NCBI GenBank assembly: GCA_018894105.1
Contig: CM032128.1
Coordinates: forward strand, 31,333,299 to 31,397,298
Length of the DNA: 64,000 nucleotides
Source: Jacaranda mimosifolia
Lineage: Eukaryota > Streptophyta > Magnoliopsida > Lamiales > Bignoniaceae
Direction: 5' to 3'
The position numbers and the translations under genes are program-made. Below, piece after piece: positions 52,402 to 63,882 of the stretch; within the stretch, counting starts at the first letter, position 1; every line of letters starts with the position of its first letter. Under the pieces are notes generated by a model that did not search any database, was not told the DNA's origin, and saw nothing but the letters and a program-made list of their open reading frames with translations.

Positions 52402-52690
52402 CTAAAAATCACAAAAGAAACGGGAATTGAGAATGGAACAGCTCCATCTCGAATTATTATTTATTGAGCTAATAAAAAATCTACGCCGCAAACCCGTGAT
52501 GGCTGAGCATAACGTATACGATATATATACGTATACGTAGGTTTGGGTGAGGCATATCCGTTGGAGTGGCACGCGCGGGCCGTCTGTGGAGATTCCGTCG
52601 CCGGCGAGTGGCCAAATAGGAATTGAACGATGACGAGTGCGCCTTTCTTCTCTCTTGTATTGGCGTTTGCCTTCTTCCAATTTCTATTCT
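52402..52690 (-). other. Probable noncoding first exon of PHR1
   Basis: This GC-richer stretch ends on the minus strand in a clean donor, TTTAG|GTAAGAAG, at 52401. It sits where the 5' end of the PHR1 transcript is expected. A short frame here has no conserved look. The transcription start cannot be fixed from sequence. It includes the palindrome-like sequence at 52513-52537. Confidence 0.5.
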
Positions 52691-52968
52691 CCGAGTCCCA
52701 AAATTTGAGTTCGATTTAATTTAATACTAATTAACTATAGTTTAATTTAATATCAAATTTAAATAATAAAAACATATTATAGATTTTTATATATTTTTGC
52801 ATTTTATAAATACTAAATATATGAATGAAACTAAATTGTAAATAATTTTTTTATTTTTTAATAAAAAAGTCAATTTTATATTCTTTTACATCTTGCCCAC
52901 GTGCAGCCTTGGGAGCGTGTTGTGTTTTTCTCTTCATTTTTTTTTTTTTACTTTTTATTTTTATTTTA
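52691..52968. other. PHR1 upstream flank
   Basis: AT-rich sequence between the presumed first exon of PHR1 and the hAT-type insertion. It probably forms part of the PHR1 promoter. No gene is seen. Confidence 0.4.
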
Positions 52969-52976
52969 CTTAGAAA

Positions 52977-53558
52977 TAGGAATGGCAACGAGTTGGGTTT
53001 GGCAGGACCGAAACCCGCCCCATCTATTTTTATTTGAACTCATAACTCGTCTTGCTTCACTTTAGACTCCTAACAAGGGTCCAACCCGTCAAACTCGATT
53101 TTTTTTTTCATTAAAATATATAATTTACAACTCATGTGTTTTCAAAATTAATTAAGATATTTATACATAAAGAATATGTATATATGTATAGAAAATTAGA
53201 ATTCAATATATAATAAGTTTCTAATATTATTTTTTTATTTAAAATAAAATATCCACATTAATTGACTTTAGTATATTTTCCATCATTTTTATGATGATTG
53301 AATGAGTACAAATGTATTATTTATTTGATGAAATATATATATGCTCTATTATATATCCTAATTTTTTTATTATTTTATGTACATATATTATATATATTTA
53401 TTACATAGAGTGGGTTTTTTTAAATCCATAACCTGCCCCGAACCCGACTAGGTCCATAAAATTAAAACCCATAACTCACCTCGAAGCCCATTTATTTGAC
53501 TCCTAATGGGGCGGTCCAGAGCGAGGACCCGATCTACCCAAATCCATTGCTATGCCTA
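52977..53558. mobile_element. hAT-type miniature element with perfect 8-bp target duplication
   Basis: A 582-bp noncoding element flanked by the direct repeat CTTAGAAA at 52969-52976 and 53559-53566. Eight-base target duplications mark the hAT superfamily. The inverted ends are left TAGGAATGGCAACGAGTTGG and reverse complement of right TAGGCATAGCAATGGATTTG. It lies about 300 bp upstream of the likely PHR1 transcription start. Confidence 0.8.
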
Positions 53559-53566
53559 CTTAGAAA

Positions 53567-55037
53567 TAAAGTTTTAGATGTGTTTAAAGTTAATTTTCTT
53601 TTGATACAAGCACTCTACATAAAAGTAAAAATTCAATAAAAATTAATATAATTAATTAAAAAAAATCATTAAGTCGATTTAAGATGAAGCTCACTATTTA
53701 ATGGGGTGAAACCCATCAAGGACTTTATTAATATAAAATACTAACTTTCGTGTATTTTTAGAAGAGAAATCCACTATTCAATAATTTTCGAAAAGATATC
53801 AAATTCAATTTCTTGCAACATTATCCCTTTAATTTATTCTAATCAAAAGGGTAACATTAAAAATTGATTTTCCTTCTGGACATAATATTTCATGTGTCAT
53901 TTGAGTAAAATAAATATATGAAAAAGGTAAAAGCTCAAGCTTATCTTTATTTTAATAGAAATAATAAAATTCTATGTTGTTTTAGCGGTAGATTAGTTGG
54001 ATTTACTTAAAAGCCCTTTGATTTTTCCAAATTCCTTTTCAAGAAAAAAATTCAATTTTCTAAAAAAAAAAATAATACTATTTTTACATTATGGATTCAT
54101 ATGATGTGCCCAACCAATTCAATATAAGAAGTTTAATTTTTTAATGCTTTCTCGAAAAATACAAACTAGTGCAAAAATCTTGCAATGCCCCTTATTCGTT
54201 AAAAAAAAATATTTTTTTTAGAAATTCATAATTTTACTTGTTAAACTTGATTATTATAAATAATTAATAAGTATTCCAAATCATGTTAACGATAGAAAAA
54301 TTATATTTCAATTAGAAAGGTTATCCAAATTTAGTTAGTTGACATGTTTTGATAATCTAAAAAATAAAAAGGAACAAATTAATGTTAAGTAATGAATGAA
54401 ATTACTTTAGATAATTAAAAATATTAAATTTTAAAAATATGAATTTGGTCAAAAATACATAATTTTATAAATTCATGTGTATATGAATGAGCTTAAAAAA
54501 TGCATTAAGAGGCCATTATATTTGGTTCATTTGCATATTTTGATAATTTTAAAAATAAAAAATTCATAAGTAATGATAAGAAACCTGAGAAATTATTTTA
54601 GATAACTAAAATTTTAAAGATTAAATTCTAAATATCTACAATTTGATTAAAATTGCACAATTGTGGTCAAATGGCCAGTTTCTTACATATAGTAGTATAG
54701 ATTTGTATGCTTTGAATGAGTTTAAAAATCACAATAAAAGTTAAAATTTTGATTAATTGATAGAGTTTAATGATTAGAAAACAAAAAAAGCAAATATATA
54801 ACCATTTTTTGAAAAAATAATAATAAATTTGCTGCAAATACAAAATTTTTAATCAAAACATTTCGATACAATTTACAAAGCCATTCTCCCTATCTATAGC
54901 AAGTTAATACAAAAATCACCACTAAAGTTTCCTTAATTACTACATTTAGTACATAAACAAATCTTGGTACTTTCTACAATTTGTAAAATGTTCGTCTCTA
55001 ACAATGTACCAATATATTGTAGGTTTCTAATTATTAA
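53567..55037. other. Intergenic AT-rich region
   Basis: Very AT-rich sequence with no supported gene and no clear element boundary. Two segments near 54330-54480 and 54520-54680 look loosely alike (TTTTGATAAT, AAAAATAAAAA, TTAAATTNTAAA), suggesting degraded repeats. Confidence 0.45.
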
Positions 55038-55468
55038 GGGTGCGTTTGATTTGGTATAATAGTTACTATTATATATAATATGCTAAGGGAAGATAATTAC
55101 TAATATGTAATGGTGTAAACTATAGTAAAAATTCCTTTGAAAATAAATATATGGATGCAAAAACCTTTTTTGCATTTAATTTTGATATTGGAATATATAT
55201 ATATATATATATGAAAGGATCTAATAACTAATCATATATTTATGTTTTTTTATGTGGGAGGGGGGAGAGAAATAATTAGGGGCAATCTTATCTTTTATCT
55301 ACATAATCCTACACATCAAACTTGCATTAGAGATTATGGTAAATTATAGTTACACCTAATCGTAAGGTCAACCTTCTATATTAAACAAACTATTATATTA
55401 TTTAATTTTATCTTATCTCCTTCTATTCAAATCTCCACTACTATTTACATTTCAAATCAAACGTGTCA
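55038..55468. mobile_element. MITE with TAA target duplication
   Basis: A 431-bp AT-rich element with inverted ends: left GGGTGCGTTTGATTTGGTA and reverse complement of right TGACACGTTTGATTTGAAA. It is flanked by TAA at 55035-55037 and 55469-55471, the target usually duplicated by PIF/Harbinger (Tourist-like) elements. It contains a TA microsatellite near 55195 and is noncoding. Confidence 0.7.
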
Positions 55469-56191
55469 TAAGACTATTAGATCATATTGGAATTTGATAA
55501 TGAGAAAATGAATTAATTAAATAGTTGGCTAGGTGTTATTTGGTTCAATATCAACTATTAAAATCAATTTGAAATACATTTTATATTTGCTTTTAATAAT
55601 TCTGATACTGTTCGATAGACTTGTGTTACATAAGATACATCAATCGTCTGTTTTAATTTGAAATTAACATACTTTCCAGCAATTGCTTACTTCAATCACT
55701 AACATGCACCAACATACCAAAATACAATTGGTTATCTAGTGCTACACGATCTGTTCAAATTGGTTAAACCCAAATTTAATTTATTTTTATCCATCAAGTT
55801 GTTAGTTAGGTCAGTTCGCTGGTCAGGTAAAATGATGAGATTTTGAATCTAAAGCACAACGCACGATTAGAGATTATTGAAAAATTCCAATGTAAACCCT
55901 GTAATACTAAAATCAGTAATTAGTTGAATTGTTGAAGCAGACGTATGCATAAATATTAACAAAGCATACTTAAATTGTGTAATTCTCGTATATTTATAAT
56001 AGAATCTGATGTACTCTTATACATCATGTTCTGATAGACAAATAAAATAATATTACATGCAAATGAAGAAGATTGTATATCTTACATTGGGTTGGTAATT
56101 AGGTCCAATTCGACCAGTTGAGAAAATACGTGATCGGTTGCATGGATTTTTCGAGCAAATAAGGGGGTAAAACATAAATTAACCATACCCA
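55469..56191. other. Intergenic, left flank of Mutator-like copy 2
   Basis: AT-rich sequence with no gene-like frame. Nothing further is recognised. Confidence 0.45.
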
Positions 56192-56200
56192 TAAATATAA

Positions 56201-59200
56201 TAGTTAATTAGAAAAAAAATCTCTAATCCTACTTTCATTTTAGTGATCAGTCCCCATTTGAATTTTTACACACTAAACTCCTCACTTTTTCACAAAACTT
56301 AGAAATCACTCCCCATATCTGTTAAAAAGACTCATATATCCTTGTAACTGGAAAAAAAAAAAAAAACCTGCAGAACACATTAGGCAAAAGTGTAGTATAT
56401 AATATGTGTAAATGCAGTACATTTTAGAAGCAAATGTAATATAAACAATCAAGCTTGCAGTATACATTAGAAAAAAGTGTAGTATATAATCTATGTAACT
56501 GCAGTACATTTTAGAAGCATTTGTAGTACAAAATATTCAAACCTGCAAATTAAATGAAATTATAGTATATAATCTGTGTACATGCAGTGCATTTTAGAAG
56601 CATCTGTAGTACAAAAATATTCAAGCTTGCAGTATACATTAACTGAAAGTGTAGTATATAATTTGTGTATCTGCAGTACATTTTAGAAACAACTGTAGGA
56701 CAAAATATTCAACCTTTCAGTACACATTATCTAAAAGTGTAATATATAATCTGTGTATTTGAAGTACATTTTAGAAGCAATTGTAGTACAAAACATTCAG
56801 CCTTTCAATACACATTATCTGAAAATGGTAGTACATAATTTGTATATATAGAGTACATTTTAGAAGCAACTGTAGTACAAAATATTCAAGTTTTCAGTAC
56901 ACATTATCTGAAAGTGGTAGTATATAATCTGTGTATCTGGAATATATTTTAGTAGTAACTGTAGTACAAAATATTCAAGTTTTTAGTACATATTATCTGA
57001 AAGTGATAGTACATAATCTGTGTATCTGAAATATATTTTAGTAGCAACTATAGTACAAAATATTCAAACTTTCAGTACATATTATATGAAAGTGGCAATA
57101 CATAATCTGAGTATTTGAAGTACATTTTAAAAGTAATTATAGTACAAAATATTCAACATTTCAGTACACATTATATTAAAGTGGCAGTACATAATCTGAG
57201 TATCTGAAGTACATTTTAGAAGCAACTATAGTACAAAACATTCAACCTTTCAGTACACATTTCTGAAAGTGGCAATACATAGTCTAAGTATCTGAAGTAC
57301 ATTTTAGAAGCAACTGTAGTACAAAACATTCAACCTTTCAGTACACATTATCTGAAAGTAGCAGTACATAATCTGTTTATATACTAATTTTTCTTTATTT
57401 GATTGCAACAATGGCAAGACATAATGAGGTCTGCTCTCGTTGCTCCCCTAATATTTTCAAGCTAAATTGGAGCATGTGAAATCCAAGATTGGGTCAAAAA
57501 TATTTTAATGCATTGAAGAAGACTCCTTTTATATATACATGGATATGGCGTTATGTTGAAGTATCATTCAATTAAAGTAAAATATTGTAGCAAGATTCAG
57601 TACAATATGCAGGAAATCAAGTACAAATACAGAACAAACAAAGTATATATGGTGTTATGTTGAAGTATTCTTCAATTAAAATGAAACATTGTAGTGAGAT
57701 TTAGTATAATATGCGAAAAATGAAATACAAATGCAGAACAAACGAAGTATATATGGTGTTATGTTGAAGTACACTTTATGCAATTGAATAATTAGTCTCT
57801 AATAATTATAGTGAGGATCAAGTATAATATTTTGAAACTATCAACCAGGTGAAGTACATATTTGTACTAGTGATAAGATGGATATGATTGTCAAATGCTC
57901 ATGTGTTTACAACTTTCAATGCATAAGTATACTTTGGATACTACGAATGATAACTCTGATTCGTTGAACACTAGTGGTTATCACTTTAATACTTTAGCAT
58001 TATTTTATTCATTTCATACTAAATATTAAACACATTTTTAGAGTTTTAGTTGTTAATTACCAAGAAATAAAGGCAAATCATGGAACAAAACTCAAGTTCA
58101 TCACTATTAGTACAAAAAAAAGAAATCAAGTACATAATTACCGCAATGAAGTACATATGTCCTGAAATTAAGTATAAATCTCCCTTATTGAAGTAATATC
58201 TCATGCATTTGTTCATGCTCTGGTAGTATATTTTCAGTATAAATGAAGTACAAATATAAAACAAACAAAGTATATATGGTGATATGTTGAAGTACACTTT
58301 ATGCAATTAAATAATTTGTCTCTAATAATTGTAGTGAGGGTCAAATACAATATTTTGAGACTATCGTTTGTCCTAAAATCAAGTATAAATCTCCCTTATT
58401 GAAGTAATATCCCACTCACTTGTTAATGCTTTGGTAGTATGTTTTCAATATAAATGAAGTACAAATATAAAACAAACAAAGTATATATGTTGTTATATTG
58501 AAATACACTTTGTATAAAATCTCTTTTATTGAAGTAATATCTCACACATTTGTTCATGCTCTCGGACAACATGCACATGCTACCTTTTCACTCTAAATCT
58601 AGTACATAATTATCGCAATGAAGTATAAATCATCCTTATTGAAGTACAAAAGCATTGATATCTCAGACAACATGCGCATACTATATTTTCATGCTAAATC
58701 AACAAATAGAACACTTGATGTATAGAACTTCAATAATAGAGTACAATTTTAGGTAAAATGAAGTGCAATTTCAGATAAACGAAGTACAATTTTATAAAAA
58801 ATGAAGTACAATTCCAAAACACTTCAAGTACAAGATACCAACAATTGCAGTACAATTTTGGATAATCAATTAGTAGAACCCTTGAAGTATAAAACTTAAA
58901 TAATAGAGTATAATTTTATGTAAAATAAAGTATAATTTTAGGTAATGAAGTACAATTTTATATAAAAAGAAGTATAATTTTAGAACACTTTAAGAATAAA
59001 ACCCTAGTAATTTCAGTACAATTTTGGATAATTAATAAATAAAACCCTTGAAGTATATAAATTCAACAATAGAGTACAATTTTATGTAAAATGAAGTACA
59101 ATTTCAGATAAATAAAGTACAATTTTATATAAAAAGAAGTACAATTCCAGAACACTTAAAGTATAAGACGCTAGCAATTGCAGTACAATTTTGGATAATC

Positions 59201-59653
59201 AATTAGTAGAACACTTGAAGTATAAAACTTAAATAATAGAGTACAATTTTAGGTAAAATAAAGTACAATTTTAGGTTGAAGTATGAAACTTGAATGTTTT
59301 GTGCTACAATTCCTTGTAAAATGTAGCGTCGTTGGGCTCCTCGTTCGCGCCGTCAAGCTCAATTTGCTTCTTCAACTCTTTTTTTTTTTTTTTTTTCTAT
59401 TTCTGATAATGAAATATGAAGGTAGGGTTTAGTGTTGGGAATTGAGAAAAAGGGTGTTTGGTTATGTGGATAGAAAAGAAGTGAAGAAAATGAGTGAAAA
59501 ATATTGTACTTAAAGGTATTTTTGCCAACTGAAGTGGATAGGGAGTAATCTCTAAAATTTTAACAAAACTAAGGGGCTCATTCTATAAAAATTCAAGTGG
59601 GGGCTGAATATGAATTTGGAAAGTGGTTTTGACACTTTTTAATAAGTGCCCCA
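56201..59653. mobile_element. Mutator-like element with GTAC-rich tandem arrays, copy 2
   Basis: A diverged copy of the element at 18229-21853 in the same orientation. It shares the left terminus (TTAATTAGAAAAAAA), the tandem array (about 56370-57380), the exon-like remnant, the middle block, the second array (about 58730-59310) and the right terminus (TTTTTAATAAGTGCCCCA). Flanking nonamers TAAATATAA (56192-56200) and TATATATAA (59654-59662) match at eight of nine positions, an imperfect target duplication in AT-rich sequence. It has no transposase frame. It is slightly shorter than copy 1, and the two differ by many point changes, so both are old. Confidence 0.8.
56370..57380. repeat. Degenerate ~86-bp tandem repeats, copy 2
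   Basis: About eleven units of the same family as 18400-19400, with core TTTTAGAAGCAACTGTAGTA spaced about 85-93 bp. As in copy 1, early units carry AGTGTAGTATATAAT and later ones AGTGGTAGTACATAAT. This shared order shows that the array existed before the two copies separated. Confidence 0.8.
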
Positions 59654-61299
59654 TATATATAATTTAAAACTAGTTAATGGGTTTCCTTTGTTGATTAAGA
59701 AAATTATTATTATTTTTTTAGGGAAAAAAAAAAAGGAAATTCTAGTGTGCGGTTGAGTGAATGGGTCTGACTTTAATAGTGGATCCTGATTGGGCGGTGA
59801 GCGTAACCACCCATCAACGCGCGTGGTGTAAAAAACTAATTTGCAATTTGTTTATTATATTTTTCCCTCATTTTTTTTTAATACTACAATAGGTTTACGT
59901 TCTTTGAATAGACTTAAACGGCAACCGTGGAAGCCATAGGGCAGGGTCCAGTGGACCATTTCTGACTGGTTCTCTGATATTTGCTTCCACTTTTGTGTCT
60001 TAATAATAATAATATAATAATAATACTGGGACGCAATCGAGTGGTCCTTTAAGAATTTTTGGATGACACGTGTCATGCATGTAATGGATCTAAAAAATTG
60101 CAATATTTAATGGAGAAATTAGGTCAGCTATTCTTTTTTCATAAAATTTTAATATTGTTTGTTGTTGGCTTTTAATTGTATTTATACTATGTTTGGACAT
60201 AGCATAACAATATTTTATTATACTTTTTAAAACACCTTTCTTATTTATTTTCTTTTTATTTTTCAAATTTAAATTCCAAACGTAATATTAGTGTTTGATT
60301 ATTTTAGTATTTGTGTCAAAATCTTAAAAACAATTATAATCTTGAATTTCAGGAATGAATGGTTGGATGCGTTTTCTAATAATTTTTTATTAAGTAATGA
60401 TTAAATGATTAATTTATACGAACTTTTATTTGTAAAGTTATTTATTCAATTACAGGTACTTTTAAAATACTTTTAAAATACCTTTTTAACAAAGGAACAA
60501 AAATAATTGATTTTGAAGTAACACAAAACTTAGGATATAGATATAGATGGATTCATGAGATTAATGTTATATTTAGATCTTTAAATTTTGGTGAGAAATA
60601 AAAGGAGGGAAATAAAAAAAATTTAAAAAATCACAAAATACTATTACTTAAAGTTGAGCAAATACTTTAATAATGTTTATTTGCTAAATTTTTTAAAGAC
60701 CAAACAGGACCTAGGATCTATATATATACACATATACAGAGAGGGGGGTGGGGGGGATGAGGATTATATATAACGAGTGAAAAGAAAGTTGTTTAAGGAA
60801 GGTGAGGTTTGTCTGAGGGGGTAATATGGACAAGTAACACAGAATTTCTCTGGCATTTCGATTTGTGCTCTGGCACCAATAAATAAATTACGATTTATCT
60901 CTTCCTTTCTTCAAAATAAATTTATTTGTTATGGGACAAGGCATTATTATCTTAGGCCCTAGTTGGGGGTATGGAAATAGACATATAACTTTCATTCTAA
61001 TAAATGATGCTAATAATGATGATTAAATTTGTTGTCAAATATAAATGTCTGGCAGTCTATATTATTTTTCACCACGAATTAATGAAAATTTTATCCTTAA
61101 AATACTCTTGAAAAGTAATTTTTCGATGTGAGATAAAATTAAATATTATCAATCCAACTAATAAACAACTCAAACCCTTTTATCAACCTCTTCCATACAA
61201 GGTGCAATAGTAATAATAACACATTATAGAAAAGTGACTAACACCACCAATGTGAAGGATAATATGCTATATATGCCCATCTTATTGCAACCCTCAGCT
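59654..61299. other. Intergenic, right of Mutator-like copy 2
   Basis: No gene is supported. The part near 61200-61299 must contain the 3' untranslated region of the acid phosphatase gene on the minus strand. Around 60190-60715 the sequence has weak transposon-like ends (TATGTTTGGACATAG and CCAAACAGGACCTAGG) but no firm boundaries. Confidence 0.45.
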
Positions 61300-62560
61300 T
61301 CAAGATATGTAGTACAAGCAATTTGGGAGCTTGAATGTTCTTTTGGCACTTGGGCTTCCATCAAAACTACTCCATTGATCACCAATGATACCCCATATAC
61401 GATATCCTTCATTAACTAACTTCTTCCTTGCTTCAGCCTTGTAGTTTTGAACATGTTTATTTTCATCTTCAAGATCCCTAGTAGAAGTAAATGAAGTTGA
61501 ATCTAGTCAGATCAGATCTAAACAAAAATCCCACGTAACATTATGGTAATGATTCACATTTTATGTAAGAATTTACCTTAATATAAGACTAGACCATCCA
61601 TGATACCCCTCCTTGATTAGGTTGTCAACAGTGGCATCTCTTAGAGACTCCCTTCTAGTTGAGATCAAAAAGATCTTAAAGCCCTTTTCTTTTATCTCCT
61701 GGAACAGTTTGAGGGTATGGTCAAGTGCAGGGGCTTTGCTCGTCTGCATCCATGCTTCAAGAGATGTAAGGTTCAGTTTGTCTCCCCTACAATTTCAAAG
61801 TAACAATCATCATTTTGTTTTACATACTCAAAAAACATTTCAAGATCCGTTTATTTTTACAAATCGTATATGACCCGCCTCATAAACAAGTTTGGGCAGA
61901 TCTATACCTCGTCCTACGAAGATCTTGATATATTTCAAGCATGTGATTGGCTTATATAACACTAAAAGAGGAACTTTATTGGGGAAAATACAATAAATCT
62001 AACAAAATTCTTTTTAATATTAGATTAATCCTTATTTTATCTAAATAAACGAGATCATCAACTTCGAGTTAGGTGGACCCTTCAAATTGTAACTTAGATC
62101 AATGTAAAAAACCAAATTCCTCTTATGTTATAATAAGATCAAATAATGGTGCAATATGCAATGAGAGTACTTACCCAAAGCCATGTTTCTTGAAGTATGG
62201 CACTGTGGAGATTAAGGTGTCATCAACATCAAAGATCCAAGCATCTTTGCCATCTCCTTTCAAAGTGCAGCAGCTGCTGAGATAGAGTTGGCATTCTTCT
62301 ACAGCCCTCTGACAATCAGTCTTGTACTGAGTTGAAGTCATGTATTTCCCAATATAGTCAATGCATTCTTGAGGGACAACATCAAAACCCCTAATGTTGT
62401 TAACCTCAACATTGATCCTCCAACTCTCACAATAGTTTTTCAAACTAGTACCAGACAGCAAACCCTTCTTCCTATAATTCAGAATGTTCCAATCTGCTGA
62501 TCCTAAGCCAATCAATAGCACCAACACTAAACCCACTAGGAATAAGGTGTTTCTTGCCAT
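61300..62560 (-). CDS. HAD-superfamily class-B acid phosphatase (VSP-like)
   Basis: A plant acid phosphatase of the class-B/vegetative storage protein family, probably secreted or vacuolar. Three exons: 62175-62560, 61577-61786, 61300-61477. They sum to 774 nt, giving 257 residues. The ATG at 62560 is used because the longer frame to 62566 opens with GTG. Residues 1-22 form a hydrophobic signal peptide ending GLGSA before DWNIL. The HAD nucleophile motif is intact as DVDDT at residues 111-115, so it should be catalytic, unlike soybean VSPs that lost the Asp. The later HAD motifs are seen in FKIFLISTRRESLRDATV (Ser/Thr motif), a Lys-rich helix (AEARKKL) and WGIIGDQWSSFDG. It corresponds to Arabidopsis At1g04040 by sequence and neighbourhood. 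Confidence 0.93.
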
Positions 62561-63576
62561 TTCCACTGCAAAATGGTAAAAGGGAAAAGGGAAAAGTGCA
62601 AGAATGTTGAGAAATGGGCAGAGGATTTGGTGGTGGGATTAATTGTTAGTCACATGGGATGTGGGGTATTGTTGTCATGTGTTGTCTTTGAAATTTTCAT
62701 ATGGTTTAGGCGTAATTATTGGGAAGGATTATTTCAAATACTATTATTAAATTGATTCTAATGATTGTTTTCAGACTATTATGATGTGTAATTGCAATGG
62801 TCAGGCTTAAATGAACCTTGCTTTTGACTAGTGTAAATTGCATAGGATTGAATACAGCTGTGGTACATTAAATTAGGCATAGCTTCTTTTAACTAATAAT
62901 TGAAAAGAAAACAAGAGTGATGGTGCAAATATTAGCACTGTTCCACTCATTACCATGTTTTTTTACTATAATACACCCATCTATATAATACTTGCAAAAG
63001 GTTAAAAATTTATTTATTATTTTCAACTACTATAGTGGGTAGTAATTATGGATTTCAATAGTTGTAGTCTTATGAATATCAATTTTCTTTTCACTAATCT
63101 CTAAACTACCCCTGTTTCTGGTCTGAGAGGCTCCATGGCATTTAAATTCCAAATCCAGCAGCATTATCAGTTCTCTTTATGATATTTCTTTTACTTTCTG
63201 TGCTGAAATAGAGAAACAAAAGCATTTAATGTCCCAAAGACAAGGGGTAAAAGGGACACAAAAAGAAAAAGAAAATGAAGCACTTTTTAATCTTCTTGAT
63301 ATTTGCCAGCATCAGTGGCACCTTGACGCTAAGAAATCACATTATTATCCTCCTCGCATGCAGAAATGAAGTTGCTATGTTCCCAGAACAACTTGGAGAA
63401 AAACATGCAAACATATATATCAAGATAGCAATAAACCCATAAAATAGGAATCAACATATTAAAGCCAAGTCCAGAAACAGAGAACATAAAAGTGGGTACT
63501 CTGGAAATGCCTCAAACGGCACCAGATTATTATTCAAATTAGCACCATATGAGAAGTAATATGTATTGCAGAAGAA
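62561..63576. other. Acid phosphatase upstream region and 3' flank of the edge gene
   Basis: This holds the 5' leader and promoter of the acid phosphatase on its left and the 3' side of the small ORF on its right. No additional gene is seen. Confidence 0.45.
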
Positions 63577-63882
63577 CTAAGATGCTCGGGGAGCCAAGGG
63601 TGAGGGGTTGTCATCTAAGCAACCATTATCAAAGTTCTTGGAGTAGCTCTGTGCATCGTAGTTGTACCGTCTGATGTTGCTTTTCCAGCTTATAAGTTGT
63701 TTCCATTGTGGTCTAAACCTCCAACGCAACAGCCTTGCAGCATATGATCCCTGGCGACAAATTTCAGGCGTTTTTCTCTGGACATTACTTACAAGACTAG
63801 CTGCAGAGCCACTCCGCAAAAGCGCCCTTCCCCGTTTGAATACTTGAATCTTCCTCCAGTTCATAATATTTGATATTTTCAT
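63577..63882 (-). CDS. Small basic protein of unknown function
   Basis: A 101-residue frame with ATG at 63882. It is rich in Arg, Lys and Trp (MNWRKIQVFKRGRALLRSG, RLLRWRFRPQWKQLISWKS), then an acidic and polar tail ending APRAS. There is no signal peptide, membrane segment or known domain that I recognise. Its composition is far more protein-like than neighbouring frames, and I believe proteins with this MNWRK...RGRALLRSG start occur widely in plants, but I cannot name the family. The second Met (residue 7) is an alternative start. An upstream exon may exist: a minus-strand donor (TTTTAGCAG|GTAAGC) lies near 63943, so the gene may begin beyond the window. Confidence 0.55.
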   Translation of the reverse strand: MKISNIMNWRKIQVFKRGRALLRSGSAASLVSNVQRKTPEICRQGSYAARLLRWRFRPQWKQLISWKSNIRRYNYDAQSYSKNFDNGCLDDNPSPLAPRAS

